The position numbers and the translations under genes were made by a program. A model generated the notes under the pieces. It made no database searches and was not told where the DNA came from. It saw only the letters and a list, made by a program, of their open reading frames with translations. Source: Lichenostomus cassidix (lineage: Eukaryota > Chordata > Aves > Passeriformes > Meliphagidae). Taken from it: a DNA stretch of 64,000 bases. The stretch spans positions 33,715,797 through 33,779,796 of the forward strand of contig CM039184.1 in the NCBI GenBank assembly GCA_008360975.2, given 5' to 3'. This document shows, piece by piece, positions 25,141 through 38,760 of this stretch; position 1 is the stretch's first letter; each line of letters starts with the position of its first letter.

Positions 25141-28100
25141 TCACCTGTATTTACAAAGACACGTTTAAGTTGCAGAAGGGGCAAATGCCTGTACAGAAGT
25201 ATCTTATCTGATGTACTGAATTACTGCATGTTCAAAGTGTTTATTATTGACCTGTCTCCAAGAACCTTATTTCCTTCAAGTAGTATGCTACCAGTTGGTG
25301 TGATACTACTCAGTATAGATGAGTACACAGCTTAAGATTGGGCGTAGTGTGAACTTGAATAGGTCTGACTTCCTGTGGGAAAGGGAAATAAGTTAAAATG
25401 CCTGGAGGTTGGAGGTAATTAGTAGGTGGAATAACTCCTAAAATACTGGGGTTCTTTTTTTTTCAGGTACCTGCAGGTCAAAACAGAGACTGGGAGATTT
25501 AGGATAGAATTTAGGATAGATTTTAGGACACTAAAATTTTTCTGCAACAAATCTGTTATGAAGATATATCTGTTATGTTAATTTTAGTCTAATGCTAACA
25601 TGCTGATTCAAATCAAAGTGATTCATTGTTTCATCTTATTAATATTATGTACTTGGAATGCATGCATACATTAACATTATAAAAATAGTTCAGATTTTGC
25701 AATTATGCAGTGCCTTTCATGTGAGCATTTCATTGCTTTATAAACAGTTGTATAATATGTGAACAGCTTTTTTTTATCTCCTCTTATTTGATAAGGTTAT
25801 GCTTTTCAGGTGGCCAAGGGAAAAAGATTAGACAAATAGAATCCATCTCTCACTTATAGTACAGCTGACAGGCACCTATTGCTAACTATGAATTCTTCAA
25901 ATATCACAGAGAATGTGACCACATTGCTCTTGGAGCAAGTTACTCAATCTAGACTACTGGTTCCCCATTTTCAAGTGAGAATAAGAGAGAAATTATACTA
26001 ATCTTTCTGAAAACCAAATTTAATTCTGTGTTTCGGGAAAGGCCCATGTTCAGGCAATTTTTATAATACATGTTATGAATCTCCTATGAACTTAAGCAAA
26101 TTCACATTTCCAGCTGAAATGCATTGCCTGATAAATCTAATCTTGACTCCATTTTGTACAGTGCCTTGCCAATTCCCCTTACCCTCCACCATCAATGAAA
26201 CTAGCAGTTGCAGTAATCTCAGTAGACCTAAGCATGTTCCTTTTCTTTTCTTGTCTTTTCTTTCCTTTTTTTTAAAATTAATTTTACTATTTTTAACATT
26301 TGCAGGGGGGATTATTACAACCTGAAACCTGACTCAGTGTTGTAATAGGGTTTGTTTCAGCTGCAAGAAGCATGGGACAAACAAAAGCATAGTAGTCTAG
26401 AAACAGAAATCCTCACTTCAGTTCTGTTTACACCCAGTTTACATGGTGTTCTATTGCTTTTCCTGTCCACAAAAGTTTTGAGAAACAAACTGAAGGCAAA
26501 ACCATTGTTCTGTAAATAGGTTGCCCTTTGCTGCCTTAAGTGCCGGGCTATTGCCAAGGTACAGAGGTTAGAGGTTAATTAGAAGTTAATTTGTCCTTAC
26601 TGCAATTCAAAGTGAAATCTCTGTTTTTAATATTTACTGAAATTTGCATAGGGGTGGCTGGCAACACTGTAGCTGCACTTCTGGCAGCTATATGTGCTTA
26701 CCCATGAAGAGTACTGCAATAGCTCCATTAGATAAGAAATGTCAGAGATAAAATAAGCAACTTTTGATTCCTTAGAAAGTCTCTCCACGCAGCTAATAAA
26801 GATTCTTGGAATGCAAATGTCTGACAGTGGGAGATATGAGGAACCACAGACCCTATGCATGGCTCTTCCTATATATGACTAAGGCATTCTGTGAATTGGC
26901 AGTGCAAGAAAACTACACTGCATGCAAATGCAATGAACGAACTGAAGAAACAGCCATTACTTCGGAATGCTAGAGAGAGGCCTAAGGCACAGCTTTTACT
27001 GGAATTTTCTTTTGCTAGTACAATCTGGTTTTGACATCTCTTTTAGGACTCCCACTGCTTTCATCAAAAATCTTACCTCCTGCTCATAAGTGATGAAATT
27101 GAGGTGCAGAGCTTACAGAGAGAAAATTTGGAAGAAATACCACAATCTGACTGCCTTTTGTGCCAATCACACATTTACATATTGTCTTTCAATAAAATAT
27201 CCTTTACTTATTTCTACTAATTAAACTGCAAGCATTATAAAGAAGACACATACAGACAGAACAAATGAAGTTCCTAATGTTTTATTGTGTTCTTCTTGTC
27301 TAAATTACTAAAGGAGTGTTCTGCTTTAGAAACTGATTTTAGTAATTTACAAAAAAAAAATTATGCCTTTTTTCATGGAAGAACATAGGCTAATCTTAGT
27401 GTCTATCCTTTTTTTGCTTTTCCTAAAACCTGTACTCCAAGTAACAGCAATTTCTTTTTTCAGAAGGACGAGTATCTCTGAGAAATAAATTGCCATCATA
27501 ACCCTTTGTCTGTCTACCAAGAGTCTACATCTCTCCCTACTTTTTCTTTTAGGTATTCAGAAAATTTTCTCTTGCATGGTATAAAATAGTTCTACTCATG
27601 CATAGGATCCAGAATCTAAATCAAGGGATAGTTCTTCCTCAGATTAGGTCTGGTTTTCAAATATAATTTGTAGATCAAAGTGGGCTATGGAAATAAGCTG
27701 CAGGTATGTTGGTTAGAGCAAGGAAACTCCATTATGTGTTGCAAGGTATTTTACTAAGATGCATATTCTGCTCCCACTAGAATACAATTAGGACTTTAAA
27801 GCAGTTGTGCCTCTACTTTAGCCTCTTGCTGTCTTTCTTCTTTTTAACTGCTTCATCTGTGCTAGTACCTTTAGTTACATCTAACGTAGGCTGTCCTCCA
27901 TTTTCATAGAGTGATGATGATTTTTCGTCTTCCCACAAATAGAACAAGTCCGCCCTCAATCTGAAGTTCTTGATATGTGAAATGTGTTAAGACTTTCATC
28001 AAAATTCTGTTCTGTTGTTCTTTAGAATAACTCTGTTTCTTTTAGTTGCTTAGTAAGTTCTCAACCTTTGAATTCTTTCTTGACTACTTTTTGGTGAGTA

Positions 28101-28861
28101 GTGTACAGGGCATAGCTTCCCACCATTTTATTTTTGCCTTCTGTATTATATTGGCTCTATTTTCTTGTTTGCTCATTTACTCCTACTGACCAGCACAAAT
28201 ACAGTTTCTTAGTACCTTTCCCTGTACTCAAAATGGAAACCATCTAGTTAGTTATATAATCTTCCTCAAAATAGTTAGTCATATAGGAGGTACCTAATAA
28301 TAGAGTCTTTGAAGAGAAATGCTTTTTCCCTCACTGGTCATTAGATAAACAGTGACTAAATCCACAGCTGACTTAAAAATCAGTAAAGATTAAAAGGATC
28401 CACGTGGATATTAAGAATGGAAGCATCAAAAACTTTGACTATTTGAAATCAAATCTCAAAGATACTGGAACATGGGAGCTGGTGCCCTTTTTTAACACTA
28501 TTTCATTACCCATTCCATGTGTATTAGGTGTATCTCTTAAGTGAAAACTTGAACTTAGGTGGCATTGAACTTTTCATTCAAGTCTTGAAAAGTGTAATGA
28601 TAATTCTTAACACCTGCTAGCTGGACCAGAAGGGATTTCAGTGGTGAGTTGACACTTGTAATCTTTGCTATAAAACAAGTATTTGCACCTTTGTTTAGAG
28701 TGACAGTATGTTATTTAAAATGCAGAGTTTCTTTGTTGGTTTCTTTGTTCTGCAGTGTATCAAGGGCTAACATAATCTTCTCAGGAAGAAGACACATGAC
28801 TGCAGGTCTGAGGGAAATTAACTTATTTTACCAAAAAGAACTGTTCTTTGCTTTTTCTTAC

Positions 28862-28965
28862 TTTAATTAAAATTAAAAAAATTAAAAAACCAAAACAGCA
28901 ATAAAACAAAACAAAACAAATTAAAAAACAAACAAACAAACAAAAACCAACCAAAACCCAGCAAC
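28862..28965. repeat. A-rich low-complexity tract (AAAC/AAAT)n
   Basis: About 100 bp made of aaat, aaac and aaaac runs, including acaaacaaacaaacaaa. Purely compositional. The 68-77-codon reverse-strand frames across it (Phe/Leu/Cys-rich) are artefacts of this composition. It could be the decayed tail of a retroelement, but no body is recognisable. Confidence 0.85.
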
Positions 28966-30425
28966 AATGGAGCAAATTGCACGGCACATTGAAGATTACT
29001 GAAACAAACATGCTGGAAATTAAGATAAAGCAATAGTGTTTGACATACATGGGCATATTTCTGATCCATTTTGAAAAGATGCTGTTTATTCAGTTTTAAG
29101 ACTGATGTTTCTGTAAAGGCTTTAAATTAGTAATTTTCCATGTTTATTGAAGTGAATGTAGGTTTTATATTGTGCTTAGTGTATCACCAGTATTATTTGA
29201 ACTTTATGCCTGCAAAACAAAATGTATGAATAACTGCAAATTAGATTGTCATCTATTTGAAGTCCTATGAGGCAGTTTAAAGAACTACTGTGGGTTTCTT
29301 TTAAAAAAAAACTATTTAACACAGAGTGTCAAATATTCAATCTAGCGTATATCATCTTGACTCCCAAAAAACCTTGTATTGTGGGCCAAAGGGAAAAGGA
29401 GGAGGAGAATTTTTGAGGCTTCTACAATACTGCAGGCATCTGGTATTCTAAAATTAATCTTTCTTGCATAAGCTGAAGCAGGATAGTTTCAGCTACAAGA
29501 TCAATTAAATCAGATGTTCTGCTAGGTTTATTTAGTGAATCTTGTAGAATAAAACTGAACCTTCTCTTGGCTTGCTGAAAAATGGAATGATAAAATCTTT
29601 CAGATTGACCACTTAGGCTGGAGGGAGATTAATTTCTGACAGATACAGTCCTTCTACATAAAAGCTCTGAAAAGTTTTAAATTATTCCAGATATTGCTAG
29701 TTATTCGGGGTTTGGTAGGGAGAGGAGGAAAGATCACTATTTTAGTAGTGCTTATAATGCAACCTCTTGTAATAAGGAGCTCTCTTCAACCCAAGGTCCT
29801 GAATAAATAGAAAAGCACAATATGTAGAAAAGGACTCCATTGCAAAAGGATTTGTTTCAGGCTGATGATAAGTCTGCAGTCATATTTTGAAATTACTTGC
29901 AACTGTCCAGTTCTCTCTTTGGTAGTTAAGTAAAGCAAGAGGAAGTTGCATGCTAGATTGATTTTGAAGCCCATCAGAGTTTAAAGAGAGCAAGCAAGAG
30001 ACAGGAAGGCTCCTGACTGTTATTTCAGTATTCTAACAATCTTTCATGCTTTAAAGCTTCAACAAAGCAAGCATGTTGTACAATCAGTTCCAATTTCAAA
30101 ATACCCTTCATCATAAACATGGTGCAGTAAACAGAAAGCTAGGAGGCTGATTTCAAGAGTCTGGCAGATTAATGTACTTTCCACTTATTTCTCAAGTCTT
30201 AAACTCTTGTAATGAAAAATGGGCAGAAATATGGGCAGTGAGAGATAACTGAGGGGCAGGGCAAGCAAGTGAACAGAAAAGAGCTCTGCCTCCTGTCTGA
30301 TGTCTCTTAGTTACTGTCTCTCCTCATAGACCACAAAGATATCCCACAATGCAAGCAAGGCAAGTATCACTCAGGGATGTAAGCATAAGGCATAGTTGGT
30401 TGGATGGAGCTTGGGGTGCAACAAA

Positions 30426-30453
30426 TACTATTACTATTATTATTACTACTACT
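30426..30453. repeat. (TAT/TAC)n trinucleotide microsatellite
   Basis: Interrupted trinucleotide run of tac and tat units, about nine repeats, intronic. Confidence 0.85.
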
Positions 30454-33400
30454 TCTCCTAATCCTGTGAGAGTGTTGAAGTTTTCATTGGACTTGAGTTT
30501 TACTGCATTTTTGTAGCTCTACTGTACCATAACTATAGCCACCTCTCATTAGGGATATAGAATTTCATGAAGTCACTCTGTTGTAGAGAATGACTATGAC
30601 AAGGCTGTGGTGGTTGTAACCACTGCATCATGTCCCATTCCAGAGCTACCATTAGAGTTCAGAACTCCTGACCCCTTTTTTCTGCTGCTAGTTAACAAAT
30701 CTGCCTGTACCTGCTGAAGTCTGTTCCATACATACAAACAGACATTGTTTATGAAAAGATGATAGTCTACCATGCTTTCACAATACACTGTGTCTCTCAT
30801 GCAAACCTCTGTACTGGCTACATGATGATCAAAATCCTGTTTTCTTCCAGGGAGACAAATTAGATAGGCTCTGTGAAATTTCAGGAAACCCAGCAAGTTC
30901 TGTAGAGATTCTCTTGCTTTGAAAACAAAACTCTTTTTTTTTTTTTTCTTTTCTGCAGGAATCAGGAAAGGAACTTGATGTGAGAAGAACAAATGACAAA
31001 TAATTGTTGTTAGTTTTTTAAATGTGTCTGAATGTTTTTTCTTATTTCCATGTGGTTATATTATTTCTATAAGTGCCTCTTCTAGTATGTCTATTTTTGA
31101 GTTAGAGAAATAAAACTATCCTTGCACTTAATATTTGAATCCCTTTCACTTTTCTAATTTTATGTTTCATGAAACCTTATAGCCTGGGAACCCTTTGAGA
31201 GTAGTCATCATAGATCTAACAGCATACTTTTGATATTTATCACAGCATGAAGGCAAAATAAAGAAATACTGAGATTTAATGATATTTTTCTTCAGAGTAG
31301 CTACTTTAAAATACCAATGGAAAAAATGTTGATCTGTGTTAGAGCCAAATATTGGCTAGAAAGGAAGTATTTTGATTACATTGTAGTAGTATGAAATATT
31401 GCCTAAATAATGAAAGGCAAAAGGATATGGCCTCTTACTATATAATCTCTTTGGCCATCAGCCAGAGCAGGAAATTTTCTCTGGGAGAGTGAAGGTATCG
31501 AGTAACTTGAAAAGTAATATATTTTCAGAGACACTAGCTTCATTTCACACTGCTTTCTAGGATTAGATTGTCACCTTAGAGAACAGACTTTTTGTTTGAA
31601 AAGTTGACTGCAGTCTAACTCTTTTTCTATGTCTATTTAAAATGTGCTTAAATTGGATGGGGAAGAGGGGGAAAACTACAGAATACCATTGTTTTAGTAA
31701 GAACCTTTCTTACTAGTGAATAGCAGTATACTGGGAAATATATTAGAGAGCAGCATATATTATTCACTACGATAGTACAAATGTGTCACCATTAAGTCAA
31801 ACACTGAAATACCATATTTGCAGCATTTCACTTAACAGAACTGACTTGGCACAGTCAGTGTTGGCAATAAATCCTGAAAAGTGCAGCGGTGGGTCCTGCA
31901 ATTTTCTGCTTCTCCTGTTTGTTGCACCAAGTTCTTTTCTTTTTAAGTCTTTGTGGCAGTCACTGCATGAATGAATCTATACAGAACTAAGGCAGGGGAA
32001 GGAGTGGGGACAAAGGGGAAGGCTGTAGATGATTGGAGGGATTTCAAATCAATCTTGAAAGGATTTTGGTTACTGATTGGAACTTTAAAAGAACTGTTAT
32101 TTAGTGTACAGAAAACTGCATGCTGCTAAAATTTGAACAGTGAAATAAGGTTTTGCTCAAGACAATTGCAAATTTTTGACTAGTATTCTACTTCTGGGGG
32201 CAAAGCTACCATAATATGGTAGTTATTCTGTACTAAATAAGCTCTGTTTCAGAAAGTACACTTCAATTTACAATGCTTTTGAAATGTCACTACTTGTATT
32301 ACATTTTCTATATCAATTGTGATAGTGATTATTTCTTGTCTCAGTGAGTAATTGAACAATCACAATATTCATGTAACTTTAAAAAGCATTATTAGGACCG
32401 GGTAGAGTAGGGGGAGTTAAGACTTAGACACAAACATTCTCTTCCATCAAGGCAGCCTCATCCCATCTCTTGCTCAGGTAGGATGGATGTTGCAACAGAA
32501 AGTGTCTTGGAGAGAATGTGAGATTCTGTCTTTGTTAGTCTCATGCAGGAATTCTACCATGGATAGCATGAGAGAATCACCATCAGTCCTGTTAGTGCTG
32601 TGTGCATTTTGATTCATAATGCCAGATACTGTAATGACATCACATCATAAATTATTTCTTTGGGGGCATCCACACCTCCCTTAATTGTTTCTATCCTTTG
32701 AAGACCTGCTGATTACAGCTGCGTTATCCCTTAACTTCAAAAGTCCCAACCAATTAAAAGGTTCTGGAAGGATTTTGTGACTGCTAAGGGTGTGGGATAT
32801 TTCGTTTTTTTTTTCTTTTTAAGAGAGGAATGAACAGAAAATTAGGTGTTTAGTTTGCCTGAATGAAAAGAAAATGCTGCCCAGTAAGATATATATTATC
32901 TTGCCAGTTCTTTAGGGCATATTTTGAAATTTGATACAGGGCAACCTTTGTGCTAGAGATGTGCCTTTTGCCACTCCTATGAAAATCCACCCAGAGCTGG
33001 CCAAGTTGCAACCTGCAGCTCTTTCTGGATTTATATGTAATTCCATGAATGAGGAATTTTGCCCTAAAGCAAAGATTATGTATTGTACTGGCTATGTTCA
33101 TCTCAGAACCCTATCTAAGCAGCTTAAAGTCTTTATGGGCTGGTGGATTGCTGTGCTCTCCATTAGGCTAAAGAGACTGGGACAGTTGGAAGAGAAGCTT
33201 TGGCCAGGAACATAGGATGCACTTAGGATCAGCGCTGAATGACATAAGAAGCCACTGTCAGGAGCTGTGGATACTGGGTGCTGAGCAGACAAAAGCTCTT
33301 GAAAACCAGGGGAGGAGGGAAAGACAGAGTGCCTGCTTAAGAATACTGGAGTTGCAGTCCAGTAAGGATAAATGGAAGGAGATGGAAAACAAAGAGAACT

Positions 33401-36400
33401 AAATGAGGGGTCAGTGGCCTATGCTAAGAAATGTGAAGTACATGGTTTAGGGCTGCCTATACAGAAAGATATAGACATAGAAAGGATGGGACCAGGATGG
33501 GTGAAGACAACAGCATTCAACTCTCACTTGCTATTTAGGAAGTCAGAATTTCTCATGGTAGACTAAAACATTCTGATGCTATTCCACGTCTTTTTGTAAT
33601 GTTGTGTGATAGAACTTTGCTCTCAGTAATAAATAATTATTGAAGTCATAAAGTCAAGGACCCAAAACATAGAAAACCAAGTTTCACTCAAACAGTACAC
33701 TACATTATGTAATTATATAATCACATTCCCCCCTCCATAATCTTACTCAGCAGATACAGTAGAGGGGGTAAAATCAAGAAAGGAATTTTGTAGGATTCTT
33801 GCTTTTTTTTAGTTCCTGGAGCTGGAAAACTAGGTATTGAATGAATATGCCTAGTTATTGAATGAGTACTGAAAATTACATGTTATTCCAGGTACTGAGG
33901 TCAGTCTTTTGAGCTGCAACTGAAACAAATAGAAATTCTGCTCTAAATACATACAGCATTATATATTCTCTGAAAATCACCAGCTCATAAATATTTCTAA
34001 TTAAATTTTGAAATCCCATTTGCCAAGTGGGGATAACACTTTTTATCTCACTGTTGATTCTGAAAAGAAGTTGCTTATGAAATGTTCATGTAAAGTGAAA
34101 TAAAAAGACAACAAATATTAATAATTATTTTTAAAGTAGGTAGATATTATGTAGCGAAGAAGTCCAAATGTTGTTTGATGAAACCACGGTTATAAGGGGG
34201 ATGGAACAGGAATAGGCATGGATATATAAAGTTAAGGACAAGTGGAGAGAGAACAGGTTCTTTCAGTCTCTCAGATCTTTACTCTTGCCATTTCTGTGCC
34301 ATTAGTAAATGTGGTAACAAACAGTCCATCCTTTCTTCTCCCAAACACCATTATCTGCTCAGTTAATTCTCTCCAGAGTATGTGTTTGCTATGTGGCATT
34401 TCCTAACATCTGAGTGCTTAACCTCTTAGCAATGCTTTTTAATGTACTAGGCTTGTATGTAATGCCTTTTCTTTCCAAATATAATACTGAAAGCTCAGAA
34501 CCCTCTGTCATTGCTCATGAGATGCAGAAAGTCATCTTGTCAGATATACAGCTGCTCCAGCTGACCTTAAAAAAAAGCATACATTGATTTGAGAATGATT
34601 ATTTAACTTGTGGTTTAAAAATATTAAAATACACTACAAATTCTGTGTACCCTTTGAAAACACATGATGTGTTGTTCCTCCAAATCTGCTGAGAAGAAAG
34701 GCCAATAAAGATGATATGGAAATAAAAGTTTCTGCTAAGTGCATGGTTGCAAGGCATGAGTTTGACATTCCTCAAACACATAAAAATGATCAGTTTTACC
34801 TCTGGGGAGTATTTTATCAACACATTTTATTCAAACAATACCCATTCTTATCAACCAGAACCAGGTTCAGTCTTGTTAATGGGATGAATTGGCAAGGACT
34901 TCTGTCTACATAGCAACCGGCAAATATTGTTCCAGTGGTCCGAAGTAACCAGTGAGAGGCGAGGCACTCTGGGGCAGCTTTACTCATCATGCCCAGAGCA
35001 CTGTGCTGCAATTCCTCCTCCTGACAACCCCCTCCCCATTTCACGGATGTGAACATTTTTGAGTGTGAGCTCATCGAAAAATTGCAAATACTTGGCACCT
35101 TTATGACAGGAAAGTATTACAAAGTGCTGAGGCTTGCTTCAAGAAGAATTTAGGTAGGAAGCATTTTTAATTTTCTGGTAATAATGACTTACAAATATTT
35201 ACAAAAACCCATAATTATACTAGCTTATGCCTAATTTCAATGACAGTATATGTGTGCAGTATTTGCTGTTTGTAAGTCCTCTTGTCCTTAGGGCCTCTTA
35301 GTGGAACTGCACTCAGCTGCCTTTTATTGTTCATAAACAGGCAGTGACTGGGAAAAAAAGAAATCTTTTCACTACTATTGCTTATAAGATTTTAAGATCT
35401 GCCACCTAGTAATGCCTCTTTCACTTTTTTTCTGAAATTCCTCATTTTGTTGCTGAAATGCCCTTACTTCACTCTGGATAGCAGAATAAACTGTGAAATA
35501 CTATATTGCCTGCTTTTCCTTTTAGATTTCCTTAATATAGTATATACATCTCTATAAAGGATATACTTAATGTACCCAAAGAGATGAACTATAAAAATAT
35601 CAGTCAGAAAGTATTTGGAACATTTAACATGGGTGATTTTTATAGGTGTCTATTATATAATGGTGTTTTCTATATAAATACAATTTTTATTATAGAGGCT
35701 TTCATCTTCATTTTAGTTAAAATCCAGTATTTTGAGGTTTTTGAGTAGAAGTTTTGAGTATGTTACACCAGTGAATAGGATAAAGAATAATATCTTGTAC
35801 TTCTTCCATATATGTAGGGAATCTAGGTTTTAACTCCTTTAAGGCCAATAGGGAAAATCCTGCCTTTACGTTTGGTTTAGTTTTTATTTTAGAAATAGAG
35901 TTATTTTATGTTTTAAAGATAGTGTTTCTGACATGAGGAGAGAGGTGAGATTAGAGTGTATATGTCAATAGTAGAAACAAAGGTCCAAAAATACAAAATC
36001 AGTGGTTTTTTTCTACTTCTAAACTCAAATTTTAAGCAGAGGTACTTTGAATCTAAAGAGCTACTTAGAGTTTAATTTTTTTAGCATTCAATGTAGCTGT
36101 CTGACTTTAAATTCATTAAACAAAACCTGCCACTTTTCATATATGGATCCAAACCAGTAGGATCATATTTTTAAAAGCTGTATGCTGTGGACCACTTTCA
36201 GTCAGTACTGTGGAGATATATTTTATCAGATTTTTTTTCTTGAAGTCAGAAAAAAATAGTTGTTTGAATGTGCAGTGTCCATACAAAAATTATTGGTTAT
36301 GCAATTTTTTTGTACAAAATAATTTCTTATGCCATAAACTGACGCATTGTATATAAAGTATGTTCTTGTTCTGGTTCCTGCTGATTGTGCAGATTTCATA

Positions 36401-38686
36401 ATGATTTCGGTAGGTCATTTAAAAGGATCTGTCAACTTCATCTAAAGACCTCAGTGATGAAATGGTTTCTGCTCACAGTCCTTAAAGGTGAGCTGCATCA
36501 TTAAATTCAGAATTGGTGGGGATCTAAAAGTCTGAAACCCCATGCTGTCCTGCTGACAAAGAATATTAAACAGATTTTTCAGCAGAAAATGTTTTTAAGC
36601 ATGGGAATACACTGATTTAACTTGAAACTCTTGCCTTGAATACTTCCCTGAAGTTTATCTTTACACTATAATTTCTGCATCTGTTCATTCTACTCCTGAA
36701 TTTGAAGTGAATTTATGTTTATCATATCCAGAAGAACTTTTGTTGCAGTATATTATGCAGTATATATAACACAGCAATATTATGTGTTCTGTGTAAGAGA
36801 AGTTCATAGATTGAAGCAATTTTGGATGCTTTAAGAGAAATAAAACTGACATAAAATTTAGGGTGTTTAAGTTCTAACATTTATGCTTGCTATTTATGGC
36901 AATTCCATCATTAGACATTAATTCTCTACCATAAGTTTCCCCATGATGATCTTGACTTTGTGCAGACAAATGAGAGAAATGAGTGTTTAAAGATTATGTA
37001 GAAAATGAATCAGTAAGCTTCCTTGCAGGTAGAGTAAAAGCACCGGTCACAAAGCATTTTGTTTTCATATTCATTCCTGGAGTAACCCAACCTATAAGGA
37101 TCATCATGCTGCAGGCTACTTGTACCAGAATTGCATAAATGTGGTCCCTGTAAGACAATTTTTGTTTGAAATATCTCACACTAGGAGACAAAATAGATTT
37201 CGTCTTTGTGGCAGCAAGATAACAAGAGCTTCCTTTCGTACAAAATGTGTCATCTCACAGCAGTAATTCTCCCCCTCTTCACTATGGCAACACAAAAATG
37301 ATGTCATTATGTATTGCATTTATACATGTTTGATCTTGACCTTTCCATAGAACACTTACAGAAATTCAAGCCCTGAATTATATGGCTTCCTTTGGATCCA
37401 AACTGAATTGTGTTATTTTAATTAACATTTGTAGTCTCTGATTTCCACATCTTGATGACAGATTAGCATACCAGCAGAGTGATAAAATAAGATTAAAAGG
37501 TAGACAAACTTCTGTTTTTGTTAAGCCTGAATGTTACAAAAGAAGAAAGGAATTTGATCATGGAATGTTCCTACATTAAGGATCTTAATAATAAACTTCC
37601 ATGGTATTTCTTTTAAGCTATGAATTGTTTACCTCTGTATTTGAATGTATTAGGAACTTAGATTATTGACTTGTGAACCATTTCAGTTACATAGCTGTGG
37701 AAAACTCCCATGCGACTGAAACTAAAAAAAAGCTAGCGTCATTGCATACCTAAATATTTCACATAAAGACTTCTTTCTTTCCTTTTTGGTTTTTTTTTTT
37801 TTAATGAAAACATTCTTACCTGCTTTTTTTCTAAGTTCCAAAGGCGTAAATAGGGCTCGCAGGACTGCATCAGGAAGAGTTGATTCAGCTTTTAAATGGG
37901 TAGTTATCTATTATAAATTAACATCTACCCTAGGCTCATAACAAGCTACTAACAATTTCAGTCTTGGGAAAGATTTATAAAATGAAAATTCCATAGTGAG
38001 CAAAATTCCATAGGTCTTTGGCTTTTTTTTTTCCTACCTTCTGATTACAACTACTTGTACTGTATGCAATGCCATCTCATATTAAATGTTTTTCATTTTA
38101 TAAATTAATTCAGCCAAACTAGTCACAGTAAATAAGCTCAGCATACTTGAGTTCAACTTGTCTTTTGGAGCTGTGGGCATTTTGATGATTTGAGCATATA
38201 TCACACTGCCATATTTGAAACTGCAGGGGAAGCAGTGTTTGAGCTTGAAAGAAAATTGGCAGATAGCTGTTATTATTCCTGGATATCCCCTCCAAATTAG
38301 AGTAGTAGCAGATGCTAGTGAGCTCCCATGATCTTATTCCTTCCTAGAAGTGCCTACCTACCAGTGCCTACATTTGTTAGGAAAAGATGCAATCAACATC
38401 AGTTTCCTCAACTGAGTATTATCTGTTTTGTATGTAGCTTTTTCAAAGTGGCAATATGCACTCCATAAATACATCCCTGTTTTTTCCAGAGGGTATTGGA
38501 AGCCCTGGGCCTGATGGACTGTGTAAAGCTCTGCCTTCAGAAAGCCATCAAGAAGGAAAGGCCATGTCAGGTTCTATGGGAGTACAGGGAGTAAGGCAGA
38601 GTGGTAAGCAGGTATTGTGCAGGAGTTACTTTTGCTTTATGTATTAATAGTAAACTGGTGCTCCTTTCTGTGGATATATGTATAGT

Positions 38687-38760
38687 TTGGTAAGTATAAG
38701 TAATTAAGTAAGTATTTGGTAAGTAAGTAAGTTTTGGTAAGTAAGGTCGGGTAAGTACTT
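38687..38760 (+). repeat. (TAAG)n-like repeat containing seven GTAAGT motifs
   Basis: A 74-bp stretch built from taag/gtaa units contains seven copies of gtaagt, four of them in the context ggtaagt. That hexamer is the consensus vertebrate 5' splice site, here on the same strand as palladin. The repeat probably arose by slippage; a regulatory effect through U1 binding is speculative and is set out in the findings. Confidence 0.85.

Noticed and set aside
30594..30992. 132-codon reverse-strand frame
   Set aside because: Contains a lysine run encoded by an intronic T homopolymer and shows no domain motif.
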